From contig JBMYYE010000068.1 in the NCBI GenBank assembly GCA_049609065.1, positions 1 through 12,706 on the forward strand: DNA of 12,706 bases, read 5' to 3'. Source of the stretch: JBMYYE01 sp049609065. Its GTDB lineage: Bacteria; Pseudomonadota; Alphaproteobacteria; Rhodobacterales; Rhodobacteraceae. Both the position numbers and the translations under genes were made by a program. A model generated the notes under the pieces. It saw only the letters and a program-made list of their open reading frames with translations. It did no database searches and was not told where the DNA came from. Shown piece by piece: positions 5,137 through 12,706 of this stretch. How positions within the stretch are numbered: the stretch's first letter is position 1; each line of letters begins with the position of its first letter.

Positions 5137-7041
5137 TCAATCGGCCCATTCCCAAGGCCGTGTATGCTCACCCAAGGAATGACCGAGCGCCTCTTCGTCG
5201 ACCTCCCCTGTTTTGACGAGCCGCGCCACGAGGCCGCGTTTTTTATCATCAATCACGTCCACCACTTCGGCGGCAAATCCATTATCTGCCAGATGCGCGT
5301 TATAGACCCGCGTGATCGCCATTTTTCGAAGATCAGGCTTAAAGACTTTGCCAACAGCCGTTTTTGGCAGTTCATCCAAAATCTCGAGATACTTGGGATG
5401 CGCGGCACGTTCATGAACATGCTTGCGTGCAAATTTCACAAGTTCGCCTTCTGTTACCTCTGCGCCATCGACAAGCTCCACATAGACACATGGGAGTTCA
5501 CCGGCAAAGCTATCTGGCTGACCAATCGCGCCTGCAAAAGCAACCGCTTCGTGGCCTGCGAGCGCCTCTTCAATCTCAGCAGGATCGATATTATGCCCGC
5601 CGCGAATGATGAGGTCCTTGGCACGTCCTGTAATCCAGATATAGCCATCCTCATCAATCCGACCGAGGTCCCCAGTCCGGTAATGGGACCCATCCGCAAA
5701 GGCGCCAATATTTTTGTCGGCCTCCGTATAGGTATGCCCAACCCAGACCCCTGGATTTGAAACGCAAATTTCACCAATTTCATCGGTTTCGCATTCTTTG
5801 ATCACATTGCCCGCCTCATCACAGTTGAGGACCCGCACATTGTTATGAGGAAGCGCCACACCAACGGAGCCGATTTTCTTCTCACCATCTGCAGGGTTAC
5901 ACGACACAAGGCAGGTCGCCTCAGTGAGGCCATAGCCTTCCACAATGGTCACACCTGTGGATTTTTCAAACCGATGATAGAGTTCAACCGGCAAAGGCGC
6001 AGAGCCCGAAAACGCACGTTTCAAGCTCGATACATCCGCATCAACAGGGCGTTGCATCAACGCGGAAATTGCAGTTGGCACCGTGATGATAAAGGTCACT
6101 TTATAGCGTTCGATCAACTTCCAGAAATTGTCGAACACCCCATCCCCGCGGTAGCCCGCAGGTGTTGGGAACACGACATGGCTTCCGGCTTGAATTGCGC
6201 CCATAAGGATCGGGTAAACTGCAAACACGTGGAACAATGGCAAAGGACAAATGATCACATCTTCCACATCATAAAGAAGCGCCGCCCCGCACCAGCCATT
6301 ATACATCATGCCAGAATATTTATGCTGTGCGACTTTGGGGGTACCTGTGGTCCCGCCAGTGTGGAAATATGCAGCCACACGGTCCGCTTTGCTTTCCTCC
6401 CATGTGAGGGCGTCACTTGGATATTTGGCCATCTGCGCATTAAAGCCCAGCACACGTGCCCCATGTGACACAGGGTTTTTCGGGCGGATCAATGGCACAA
6501 TCCATGATTTTGGTGGCGTCAGATAGCGCAGAAGGTCAATTTCAAGAACCGATGTTACGGTCCCTTTTGACATGGAAATGGCTTCTGCGGCTTTCTGCGC
6601 GACATCCGTTTTTGGGAAGGATTTTAGCGTCACAAGAACCTTGGCTCCGGTTTCGTCCAGAATGCCTGCGATTTGCTCTGCATCCAAAAGCGGGTTGATC
6701 GGGTTCACAATGCCCGCGATTGATCCACCCAAAAGTGCATAAAGTGTTTCATTGGCGTTTGGCACCAAAAGCGCAACCACGTCGCTTTCCCCGATACCAA
6801 GGTCGCGAAACATATTGGCCGCCTGAACGGATTTCGCGCGCAGTTCGCGCCATGTCAGGGTCTCAACCTTATCTTTCGGGCCAGACGTGATCTGATAGCT
6901 CACAGCGGGACGATCCCCATAGCTATTGGTCACTTCGGTGAGCGCATCATACATCGTGGCCGGTATGTTGCGTTCCGAAAACGGCTTTTGATTTTCCGCC
7001 TCGCGGCAATCCGCGTTTGACGTAAACGTATATCTTGGCAT
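5137..7041 (-). CDS. Acyl-CoA synthetase (AMP-dependent, ANL superfamily)
   Basis: A 634-residue adenylate-forming enzyme that activates a carboxylic acid with ATP and joins it to CoA. All core motifs are present: the phosphate-binding loop HTGGTTGTPK (227-236), GYGLTEAT (369-376), YRTGDLG (454-460), the hinge TGRAKDLIIRGG (471-482) and the catalytic-lysine motif PKTAVGKVFK (559-568, likely Lys565). About 69 residues follow that lysine, longer than in most relatives, and the tail ends in RPWEWAD. The N-terminal RYTFTSNADC has no signal peptide, so it is cytoplasmic. The substrate cannot be read with confidence; a medium- or long-chain fatty acid or an aryl acid are possible. An AGGGAG ribosome site precedes ATG at 7041. 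It is a single-gene unit: the lysM-type terminator lies upstream and a shared terminator lies downstream. Confidence 0.9.
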   Translation of the reverse strand: MPRYTFTSNADCREAENQKPFSERNIPATMYDALTEVTNSYGDRPAVSYQITSGPKDKVETLTWRELRAKSVQAANMFRDLGIGESDVVALLVPNANETLYALLGGSIAGIVNPINPLLDAEQIAGILDETGAKVLVTLKSFPKTDVAQKAAEAISMSKGTVTSVLEIDLLRYLTPPKSWIVPLIRPKNPVSHGARVLGFNAQMAKYPSDALTWEESKADRVAAYFHTGGTTGTPKVAQHKYSGMMYNGWCGAALLYDVEDVIICPLPLFHVFAVYPILMGAIQAGSHVVFPTPAGYRGDGVFDNFWKLIERYKVTFIITVPTAISALMQRPVDADVSSLKRAFSGSAPLPVELYHRFEKSTGVTIVEGYGLTEATCLVSCNPADGEKKIGSVGVALPHNNVRVLNCDEAGNVIKECETDEIGEICVSNPGVWVGHTYTEADKNIGAFADGSHYRTGDLGRIDEDGYIWITGRAKDLIIRGGHNIDPAEIEEALAGHEAVAFAGAIGQPDSFAGELPCVYVELVDGAEVTEGELVKFARKHVHERAAHPKYLEILDELPKTAVGKVFKPDLRKMAITRVYNAHLADNGFAAEVVDVIDDKKRGLVARLVKTGEVDEEALGHSLGEHTRPWEWAD

Positions 7042-7162
7042 ATTTTATCTCCCTTCCACGCGTGATTGTTCCGCGCGGTTTTTAAAAGAGGATGGCCTCT
7101 CGGCGTCATATTGGCAAGTCCCGCAGGCAATCGTGGACGCAAAAACGTTGCGTAAAGACAAA

Positions 7163-7184
7163 AAGGCGCCCCGAAGGACGCCTT
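7163..7184 (-). terminator. Rho-independent terminator after the BON-LysM gene
   Basis: On the minus strand AAGGCGTCC and GGGCGCCTT pair around a UUCG loop (one mismatch, 9-base arms), followed by TTTTTGTC. It lies 24 bases after the BON-LysM stop codon. Hairpin, stable tetraloop and T-run make this a textbook terminator, separating that gene from the acyl-CoA synthetase downstream. Confidence 0.85.
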
Positions 7185-7208
7185 AAAGCTATATCTATTT
7201 GTCTGAGA

Positions 7209-7628
7209 TTACTCAGGAATGCGAAGTACTTGACCAGGGTAGATGAGGTCAGGATCTTTGAGCATTGGCTTGTTGTGCTCAAAAATTTCCATGTAACGCG
7301 CGCCATTGCCGAGCGCTTTTTCTGATACGGCCCAAAGCGTATCGCCTTTTTCCACAGTGTGGAATTTCGGATCATCGCCACCTGCGCTGTCTTCAACCGC
7401 AGCAACGCCTTCAACATTGCCCACCGCCAAGATGATTTTTTCTTTCATCTCTTGGCTGACGGCTGCGCCGCCTACTTTGACAGTGTCGCCATCAACGGAA
7501 ATATCAACGCCAGACGCATCAAGACCGAGCTCTTCAATTTCTTTTTTCAATGCGTCCTCAGAAGGTGCGGCATCTGCCCCGCCAAATACTGATTTACCCG
7601 CGTTTTTAACAAAATTCCAAAGTCCCAT
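7209..7628 (-). CDS. kbp: BON-LysM domain protein (Kbp/YgaU-like)
   Basis: A 139-residue protein with the layout of E. coli Kbp (YgaU). Residues about 22-80 form a BON domain (LKKEIEELGLDASGVDISVD, then VEGVAAVED). Residues about 89-138 form a LysM domain (HTVEKGDTLWAVSEKALGNG, ending in DLIYPGQVLRIPE). There is no signal peptide, as in Kbp, which is a cytoplasmic potassium-binding protein; binding of K+ here is inferred from the family. Annotation pipelines often call this peptidoglycan-binding LysM protein, which the lack of a signal peptide argues against. An AGGGAG ribosome site lies about 8 bases before the ATG. It has its own promoter candidate and a strong terminator, so it is probably monocistronic. 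Confidence 0.88.
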   Translation of the reverse strand: MGLWNFVKNAGKSVFGGADAAPSEDALKKEIEELGLDASGVDISVDGDTVKVGGAAVSQEMKEKIILAVGNVEGVAAVEDSAGGDDPKFHTVEKGDTLWAVSEKALGNGARYMEIFEHNKPMLKDPDLIYPGQVLRIPE

Positions 7629-7673
7629 AATAAACTCCCTTTATGGACGCTACACTCATTGTGCCTAAAAGAA

Positions 7674-7701
7674 AATCTAATGGAACAGGCTCTTATTTCA
7701 A
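7674..7701 (-). promoter_or_regulatory. Candidate sigma-70 promoter for the BON-LysM gene
   Basis: On the minus strand TTGAAA (7701-7696) and TAGATT (7679-7674) are separated by 16 bases, close to TTGACA/TATAAT. The -10 lies about 45 bases before the start codon. The weak hairpin CCCCA/TGGGG at 7702-7716, just upstream, may help end the ABC transporter transcript. Confidence 0.45.
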
Positions 7702-7721
7702 CCCCAAAACGTGGGGACCAG

Positions 7722-9512
7722 CTATAGAGCCGCGCCTTCGGTAAATTGCAGTTTAGCCAAGCGGGCATAGAGTCCGCCGTCTTTTACGAGCTGTTCATGG
7801 GGACCAACAGCCACAATTTCCCCGTCTTCGAAAACGAAAATTCTATCCGCTTTTTTCACAGTGGCCAGGCGGTGGGCGACAATCAAGGTCGTGCGATCTT
7901 CGGCCATTTTATCCACGGCGTCTTGTACCAAGCGTTCGCTTTCTGCATCCAATGCGGAGGTGGCTTCGTCCAAAAGCAAAACAGGTGCGTCGCGCAAAAT
8001 GGCACGCGCAATGGCAATCCGTTGTTTTTGCCCCCCAGACAGCATCACACCCCGTTCACCAACAAAGCTGTCATAGCCATCAGGAAGCGCCATCAAAAAA
8101 TCATGGGCGGCGGCCGCTTTGGCGGCGGCTTCCACATCGGCATCTGTCGCCTCTGGGCGCCCGAAGCGAATGTTTTCACGCGCCGTATCCGCGAAAATCA
8201 CAGGATCTTGCGGCACAAGCGACATCGCACCCCGCAAATCGGATTTCGCGAGCTTGGACACATCCACACCATCCATGGAAATCATGCCTTCGCTCGGGTC
8301 GTAGAACCGCTGCAAAAGCTGTAAGATCGTCGACTTCCCTGCCCCAGATGGACCAACCAGCGCCACGGTTTCACCGGGTTTGATGGAAAAACTCACTGTT
8401 TTAAGCGCTTTTTGGTTGGGACGCGCCGGATAGCTAAAGCTTACATTTTCAAAAGAAAGCGCGCCTTTTGCGGGCTGTTCCAATGGGGTCGGCGTGTCGG
8501 TTTCTTCAATCACATCTTCAATGTTTAAAAGTTCCACCAACCGTTCCGTGGCCCCTGCGGCCCGTTGAAGTTCGCCCCAAATTTCGGACAATGCACCAAC
8601 ACCGCCTGCAACCAAAATTGCATAAATCACAAACTGAACGAGCTGCCCCGTTGTCATAATTCCCGCATTCACGTCGCGTGCCCCAATCCAAAGAACGCCA
8701 ACAACGCCTAGGAAAATAAGGAAAATTACGATCACCGTCATAAGCGCACGCGCGCCAATCCGCGTGAGGGCCGTGGCAAAGGCTTTCTCTGTCACATCAT
8801 CAAACGCATCTGTGCTGCGCGTTTCATGGGTGAAGCTTTGCACCGTTTGCACGGCAGAGAGGCTCTCAGACGCTTTGCCAGAACTGATCGCGATCCATTC
8901 TTGGTTTTCGCGGCTCAAGTTGCGCAACCGGCGGCCAAGCACGATGATCGGCACCACCACGCCCGGCACAATGAGCAACACAAGCCCCGTCAATTTGGCC
9001 GATGTAAACAACATCAACACCATGCCACCGATGAACATCAAAATATTGCGCAGCGCCACAGAAACCGACGATCCGATCACAGATTGAATCAAGGTTGTAT
9101 CCGTAGTGATCCGCGATAGCACCTCACCCGTCATAATATTTTCATAAAAAACAGGACTTTGGCGAATGACGCGGGCAAATACGGCTTTGCGGATATCTGC
9201 AACGATCCGTTCGCCTAAGCGCGTCACCAAGTAATAGCGCATCCCCGTGCCAAGGGCCAAAAGCCCCGCAATCAAGATCGCAGCAAAGAAATATTGGTTC
9301 AGAAGATCAAAGTCACCTGCGCTAAACCCATCCACCACACGGCGCACCGCAAGAGGTAAAATCAAGGAAACCGACGCCGTGAGCGTCAAGGCAAAACCCG
9401 CCATCAAAATGCCAATTTTATAAGGCTTAATGAATGGAATGAGGCCACGTACCGCCCCGACATTTTTGGACTTATCGCGATCTTCGCCTACGGTATTTCC
9501 TGAGCGCGCCAT
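7722..9512 (-). CDS. ABC transporter, fused permease and ATPase (MsbA/BmrA-type half exporter)
   Basis: A 596-residue half transporter that would act as a dimer in the inner membrane. Six membrane segments lie within residues about 30-310, with coupling-helix text such as FYENIMTGEVLSRITTDT (122-139). The ATPase domain follows: Walker A GPSGAGKST (387-395), Q-loop VPQDP (433-437), signature LSGGQKQR (491-498), Walker B VLLLDEA (511-517, catalytic Glu516) and switch His547. All ATPase residues are intact. Lipid, drug or polysaccharide export is typical; the substrate is unknown. I chose ATG at 9512, which has an AAGGGG ribosome site. The open frame continues upstream to 9641, but that extension is antisense-free only by chance and runs into the tRNA gene. 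A weak promoter-like TTGTTT-N17-TATGTC lies in the 99-bp gap to the tRNA. Confidence 0.9.
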   Translation of the reverse strand: MARSGNTVGEDRDKSKNVGAVRGLIPFIKPYKIGILMAGFALTLTASVSLILPLAVRRVVDGFSAGDFDLLNQYFFAAILIAGLLALGTGMRYYLVTRLGERIVADIRKAVFARVIRQSPVFYENIMTGEVLSRITTDTTLIQSVIGSSVSVALRNILMFIGGMVLMLFTSAKLTGLVLLIVPGVVVPIIVLGRRLRNLSRENQEWIAISSGKASESLSAVQTVQSFTHETRSTDAFDDVTEKAFATALTRIGARALMTVIVIFLIFLGVVGVLWIGARDVNAGIMTTGQLVQFVIYAILVAGGVGALSEIWGELQRAAGATERLVELLNIEDVIEETDTPTPLEQPAKGALSFENVSFSYPARPNQKALKTVSFSIKPGETVALVGPSGAGKSTILQLLQRFYDPSEGMISMDGVDVSKLAKSDLRGAMSLVPQDPVIFADTARENIRFGRPEATDADVEAAAKAAAAHDFLMALPDGYDSFVGERGVMLSGGQKQRIAIARAILRDAPVLLLDEATSALDAESERLVQDAVDKMAEDRTTLIVAHRLATVKKADRIFVFEDGEIVAVGPHEQLVKDGGLYARLAKLQFTEGAAL

Positions 9513-9611
9513 ATCATCCCCTTCGCGTTGTTCTAGAGGGCAGACATAATCCGAGCGAAAGCCAGAAACAAGTGCGGTTTTGGGAAACTCTGACGCAGTA
9601 GAATTGGAAAT

Positions 9612-9685
9612 TGGAGCGGGTAGCGGGAATCGAACCCGCACCTTAAGCTTGGAAGGCTCTTATGATACCATTTCACCATACCCGC
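9612..9685 (-). tRNA. tRNA-Gly (anticodon TCC), CCA encoded
   Basis: The minus-strand sequence starts GCGGGTA and ends TACCCGC-T-CCA, a perfect 7-bp acceptor stem with a U discriminator and genomic CCA. The anticodon loop is CTTCCAA, giving anticodon TCC (reads GGA/GGG). The T-arm is GCGGGTTCGATTCCCGC. It aligns well by eye with E. coli tRNA-Gly(TCC). No integrase or repeated tRNA 3' end is seen nearby, so it shows no sign of use as an insertion site. Confidence 0.95.
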
Positions 9686-9696
9686 ACCGTGTGGGT

Positions 9697-9726
9697 TCTA
9701 TAAAAGAAAAACTTTGGCGGGTGCAA
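9697..9726 (-). promoter_or_regulatory. Candidate promoter for tRNA-Gly
   Basis: On the minus strand TTGCAC (9726-9721) and TATAGA (9702-9697) are 18 bases apart. The -10 ends 11 bases before the mature tRNA 5' end, a normal distance for a short leader. Confidence 0.5.
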
Positions 9727-9747
9727 GGCAAATCAAATCATTTCCAC

Positions 9748-9783
9748 AAAAAACGCGCCCATAGCCGAATTATGGGCGCGTTT
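9748..9783 (-). terminator. Strong terminator after the 5'-nucleotidase gene
   Basis: A perfect 13-bp stem, AAACGCGCCCATA (9751-9763) with TATGGGCGCGTTT (9771-9783), has a 7-base loop. On the minus strand the stem ends in a run of six T (9753-9748). It begins 27 bases after the nucleotidase stop and isolates it from the tRNA gene. The stem base AAACGCGCC is the same as that of the terminator at 5104-5127. Confidence 0.88.
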
Positions 9784-9810
9784 GTGATCTGAACGATGTG
9801 TGGCTGAGGC

Positions 9811-11403
9811 CTATTTTTTCTGAATGCGGCCTTCAACGGCAGGTGTGTAATCGCCTTTTGCCACAAGATATTCCACGAGCACATCTGCGAGATCAGGACC
9901 GTAGTCATAGGCCTTTTTATCGTTGCCTGCGAACATCTTATAGCCGTCCCCGCCGTTGCGCACATAGTCATTTGTCACAAGCTGATAGGTTTTGGCAGGG
10001 TCAAGTGCCACCCATGTATCGCCCTCTTGGACCATGACGTCACTGATGCGGCCTTCATTGGGCGCAACAGACATGTCCCACGTGAATTTGAGCCCGGCAA
10101 CCTGTGGAAAGCGGCCTTTGACCTCTTCTACCTGGCTCACCCCGTTTTCAAGGGCGGCGAGCACACCTTCGCCAGACAATTCAAAGGTCGAAAGCGTGTT
10201 TTGAAACGGCAGAACGCTAAGGACCTCGCCCATGGTCACATCCCCTGCCTCCAGCGACGCACGGATCCCACCTGAGTTGGCAAAGGCGATGCTCACCCCT
10301 TGGGGTTTCACACGAGCCAGCATCGCATCCGCCACAAGGTTGCCCATTTCACATTCTTGCACGCGGCACGTTTCGCGTGCCCCATCCACAGAAGCGCCAA
10401 GTTTGGCCACCACCTTTTGTCGGATTTCGTCCAATGGCACCGCCAGCTCCGCGATGCGGGCTTTGGTTTCGGAGTTTTCAACAACTTCACCATCCATGAT
10501 CAGTGGTTCACCTGCGGCGGACACCACATGGCCTGCCTCATCAAAGGTCACATTCAATTCACCCAAGAATTTGCCATAGGCGTAAGCTTGGACAATTTGC
10601 ACGCCGTTGATCACCGTCGGATATGGACCTTTGGCGCGGTCGGATGTGTTGGACAAATAGGTGTTGGAATGACCGCCAACGATCACATCCACACCTTTGG
10701 TTTCTGCGGCAATCCGTTTGTCAACTTCGTAGCCTGAATGGCTCAACACAATGATTTTATTCACACCTTCTGCTTCGAGCTTGGCCACCTCCGCATTCAC
10801 TGCCACGGCAGGATCGATGAAGGTTATGTTTTTTCCGGGGCTGGCCAACTCATGTGTGTCCTCAGGGGTCACACCAATAAGGCCGATTTTTTCGCCCCCG
10901 CGTTCGATCACAACAGATCCACGAATTTTATCCGCCAATGCAGGTTCTTTCGTCACGTCGCCATTGGACATCAACACAGGAAACCCAACCGCATCCATGA
11001 ACCCACGAAGAACCTCTGGCCCATCGTCAAATTCGTGATTGCCCACCGTCATCGCATCATAGCCAAGCTTGTTCATCATCTCGGCGGCGACTTTCCCCTT
11101 ATAATAGGTGTAAAAAAGGGTGCCTTGAAATTGATCCCCCCCATCCACAAGGATCGTGTTGTTGGACCGTTTGCGCGCATCAGCCACAGCCGTCACCAAA
11201 CGGGCGGACCCACCAAAGCATTTGCCTTCGGCGTTTTTATCTTCTGAACATCCATTGTCGTATTTTGAAATGGGCTCAAAACGGGCGTGGAAATCATTGG
11301 TGTGCAAAATCGTCAGCATGTAATCAGCCTGCGCGGTGGAGCCCCAAAGTAAGGTGCTCGTCGTTGCGGCGATTGTAGCCGTGGTCAAAAGGAATCGTTT
11401 CAT
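9811..11403 (-). CDS. Secreted 5'-nucleotidase / UshA-like bifunctional metallophosphoesterase
   Basis: A 530-residue periplasmic protein. Residues 1-27 are a signal peptide (MKRFLLTTATIAATTSTLLW, then AQA-D at the likely cleavage site). The metallophosphoesterase domain has HTNDFHAR (34-41), DGGDQFQG (87-94), GNHEFD (121-126), SHSG (221-224) and GGHSN (243-247), the full set of metal ligands for a two-metal site. The C-terminal 5'-nucleotidase domain has NSGGIRA (376-382) and NDYVRNGGDGY (478-488), which form the nucleoside-binding side. The family releases phosphate from extracellular nucleotides and can cleave UDP-sugars, so phosphate or purine scavenging is the likely role. Cysteine pairs 52/62 and 346/351 could form disulfides. 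ATG at 11403 is chosen because it has a TGGAGG ribosome site and begins the signal peptide; longer upstream frames run into the divergent DUF952 gene. Confidence 0.9.
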   Translation of the reverse strand: MKRFLLTTATIAATTSTLLWGSTAQADYMLTILHTNDFHARFEPISKYDNGCSEDKNAEGKCFGGSARLVTAVADARKRSNNTILVDGGDQFQGTLFYTYYKGKVAAEMMNKLGYDAMTVGNHEFDDGPEVLRGFMDAVGFPVLMSNGDVTKEPALADKIRGSVVIERGGEKIGLIGVTPEDTHELASPGKNITFIDPAVAVNAEVAKLEAEGVNKIIVLSHSGYEVDKRIAAETKGVDVIVGGHSNTYLSNTSDRAKGPYPTVINGVQIVQAYAYGKFLGELNVTFDEAGHVVSAAGEPLIMDGEVVENSETKARIAELAVPLDEIRQKVVAKLGASVDGARETCRVQECEMGNLVADAMLARVKPQGVSIAFANSGGIRASLEAGDVTMGEVLSVLPFQNTLSTFELSGEGVLAALENGVSQVEEVKGRFPQVAGLKFTWDMSVAPNEGRISDVMVQEGDTWVALDPAKTYQLVTNDYVRNGGDGYKMFAGNDKKAYDYGPDLADVLVEYLVAKGDYTPAVEGRIQKK

Positions 11404-11505
11404 CTTCACCTCCATAATGATGACCCGAGCGTGTCGCACCCTGTCACACAAGTCAAATTGCGAAATCTGCTTGACGCAAGATTTTGCTTTCGGCATGAGA
11501 GTTCC
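11404..11505. other. Divergent intergenic region between nucleotidase and DUF952-pyrD
   Basis: This 102-bp gap must hold promoters for both directions. A TTGACG hexamer at 11471-11476 on the plus strand and a TTGACT hexamer on the minus strand near 11450 are possible -35 elements. I found no convincing -10 box at proper spacing for either, and no PHO-box-like repeat that I could support. Confidence 0.3.
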
Positions 11506-11844
11506 ATGTTGATTTACAAAATTTTTCGTGCCTCTGAATGGCAGCAATTTCAATCCGACGAAGTGACACATGGGGCACCCGTCGATATCGCTGATGGCTT
11601 TGTGCATTTTTCCACCGCCATCCAAGCCGCCGAAACCGCAGCCAAACATTTTGCAGGCGAAACAGGTTTGATGCTCTTGGCGTTTGAGGCTGATGAAATG
11701 GGCGCCGATTTGAAATGGGAAATCAGCCGCGGTGGCGCGTCCTTCCCACATCTATATCGCAGTCTAAAATTGGACGAAATGAAATGGGTTCAACCCCTGC
11801 CTTTTGAAACAGGCGCCCATCAATTCCCAAAGGATATGTCATGA
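11506..11844 (+). CDS. DUF952 domain protein
   Basis: A 112-residue protein that fills the DUF952 family from end to end. Family marks are the opening YKIFRASEW (4-12), DGFVHFST followed by Q at 40 (30-40), and FPHLYR (80-85). Family members resemble ADP-ribosyltransferase-like folds in some database descriptions, but no function is established, so I assign none. No signal peptide or membrane segment is seen. ATG at 11506 is chosen because the family starts here; an upstream in-frame ATG at 11431 would add 25 residues without likeness to the family and would crowd the divergent promoter region. The stop overlaps the pyrD start as ATGA, so the two are translationally coupled, an arrangement common in Rhodobacterales. 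Confidence 0.85.
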   Translation: MLIYKIFRASEWQQFQSDEVTHGAPVDIADGFVHFSTAIQAAETAAKHFAGETGLMLLAFEADEMGADLKWEISRGGASFPHLYRSLKLDEMKWVQPLPFETGAHQFPKDMS

Positions 11845-12706
11845 ATTTTCGCGAACGTATGGGGCTTGCGCTCTTGCATAAAATGGACCCTGAAACGGCC
11901 CATGGATTGTCGATCAAAGCGCTCAACATGGGGCTTGTGCCGCTTCCAGGCGAAATCACCTCAGCGCGGCTAAAAACCAAGGTAGCGGGGCTTTCTTTTG
12001 CCAATCCGTTGGGGCTTGCGGCGGGTTATGATAAAAACGCAACTGCAATTGAACCGCTTTTGAAATCCGGTTTTGGCTTCTTGGAACTTGGCGCCGCCAC
12101 GCCCCTCGCCCAGCCAGGTAATCCCAAACCGCGCCTCTTTCGCTTGACCGAAGATCAAGGCGTGATTAACCGCTTTGGCTTCAATAATGACGGCATGGAG
12201 GCGATCGGCACACGGCTCAAGGCGCGTCCTAAAGGTGGCGTTGTTGGCCTGAACCTTGGCGCCAATAAAACCAGCGAAGACCGCGCAGGGGATTTTGCCC
12301 AAGTGTTGGCCCATTGTGGTCCGCATATCGATTTTGCAACCGTCAATGTATCCTCTCCAAACACGGAAAAGCTTCGGGATCTACAAGGCAAAGCCGCCCT
12401 TAACGCGCTTTTGTCAGGTGTGATGGAAGCCCGCGCAGAACTCAATCGTGACATTCCTGTCTTCCTCAAAATCGCCCCTGATTTAAACTCAGATGAGCTT
12501 GCTGAAATCGCCGAAGTCGCCCGCGAGCAGAAGCTGTCGGGCATCATCGCAACCAACACGACCTTATCGCGCGAAGGGCTCAAATCCGCCCATAAAGGCG
12601 AAATGGGCGGGCTATCGGGCAAACCTCTTTTTGAAAAATCCACCCGAATTTTAGCCGAACTTTCAAATCTCACAAATGGTGAGATCCCACTCATTGGTGT
12701 TGGTGG
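11841..12706 (+). CDS. pyrD: Dihydroorotate dehydrogenase (quinone), class 2, 3' end cut by window
   Basis: The frame stays open for 288 codons to the right edge; about 60 C-terminal residues of a roughly 350-residue protein are missing. PyrD oxidises dihydroorotate to orotate in pyrimidine synthesis and passes electrons through FMN to the quinone pool at the inner membrane. The N-terminal helical part (MNFRERMGLALLHKMDPETA) is the class 2 membrane-association segment. FMN/substrate motifs follow: NPLGLAAGYDKNATAI (55-70, Lys65), VINRFGFNN (108-116), GLNLGANK (136-143), NVSSPNT (169-175, likely catalytic Ser172, which marks class 2 rather than the cysteine of class 1), LKIAPD (209-214) and NTTLSR (239-244). 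An AAGGA ribosome site sits inside the end of the DUF952 gene, which it overlaps by ATGA. Confidence 0.95.
   Translation, partial: MNFRERMGLALLHKMDPETAHGLSIKALNMGLVPLPGEITSARLKTKVAGLSFANPLGLAAGYDKNATAIEPLLKSGFGFLELGAATPLAQPGNPKPRLFRLTEDQGVINRFGFNNDGMEAIGTRLKARPKGGVVGLNLGANKTSEDRAGDFAQVLAHCGPHIDFATVNVSSPNTEKLRDLQGKAALNALLSGVMEARAELNRDIPVFLKIAPDLNSDELAEIAEVAREQKLSGIIATNTTLSREGLKSAHKGEMGGLSGKPLFEKSTRILAELSNLTNGEIPLIGVG

Noticed and set aside
5845..6468. A 207-codon plus-strand open frame inside the acyl-CoA synthetase gene
   Set aside because: It is antisense to a gene with intact catalytic motifs and shows low-complexity His/Arg/Cys-rich text with no recognisable domain.
7137..7153. Hairpin ACGCAA/TTGCGT beside the BON-LysM terminator
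   Set aside because: It is a short 6-bp stem just past a complete terminator with its own T-run. Nothing shows a separate function.
9513..9641. Upstream extension of the ABC transporter frame starting with MRVRFPLPAPI
   Set aside because: This start lies within the tRNA-Gly gene, and its first residues are translated tRNA sequence. ATG at 9512 has a good ribosome site and fits the family.
9612..9685. tRNA-Gly as an attachment site for a mobile element
   Set aside because: There is no integrase gene, no repeated tRNA 3' end and no change in base composition on either side within the window.
11404..11751. Longer start for the 5'-nucleotidase on the minus strand
   Set aside because: It runs across the whole divergent DUF952 start region. 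The signal peptide and the ribosome site both point to 11403.
1..12706. CRISPR arrays, insertion sequences, toxin-antitoxin pairs or phage genes
   Set aside because: No regularly spaced direct repeats, transposase-like proteins or terminal inverted repeats were seen. All long frames belong to ordinary chromosomal families.

Overview
The window looks like a chromosomal segment of an alphaproteobacterium, most likely of the Rhodobacterales (Roseobacter-type) group. This is judged from the style of the proteins, the roughly 50% GC content, the DUF952-pyrD gene pair, and the split YeeE/YedE pair beside a Crp/Fnr regulator. No BLAST or tree was run, so the taxonomic placement is inference. I see no CRISPR array, insertion sequence, integrase or prophage gene.

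Left part (1-2259): a sulfur-transport-like block on the minus strand. A Crp/Fnr-family regulator (864-1520) lies upstream of two half-size YeeE/YedE membrane proteins (249-686, and 1-252, cut by the window edge) that overlap by ATGA. The gap between regulator and transporter carries a perfect TGTGAT-N5-ATCACA palindrome and further half-sites, a natural operator candidate. Directly upstream of the regulator is what reads as a broken small gene, split by one extra base. A divergent flavin reductase-like gene (1703-2176) lies next to it.

Middle part (2260-5136): on the plus strand, a PAS-PAS-GGDEF-EAL cyclic-di-GMP protein with intact motifs in both catalytic domains, then a TRIC/UPF0126-type membrane channel. 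The channel gene converges on the next block through a perfect 10-bp hairpin terminator.

Right-middle part (5137-11403): a minus-strand run of an acyl-CoA synthetase, a BON-LysM (Kbp-like) protein with its own promoter and terminator, an MsbA-type ABC exporter half-transporter, a tRNA-Gly(TCC) gene with encoded CCA, and a secreted UshA-like 5'-nucleotidase/metallophosphoesterase. These look like independent housekeeping units rather than one pathway.

Right end (11506-12706): on the plus strand, a small DUF952 protein overlapping by ATGA the start of pyrD (quinone-linked dihydroorotate dehydrogenase), which runs off the window. The most interesting region is the regulator/operator/YeeE block at the left. 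The rest is well-known families in ordinary order.
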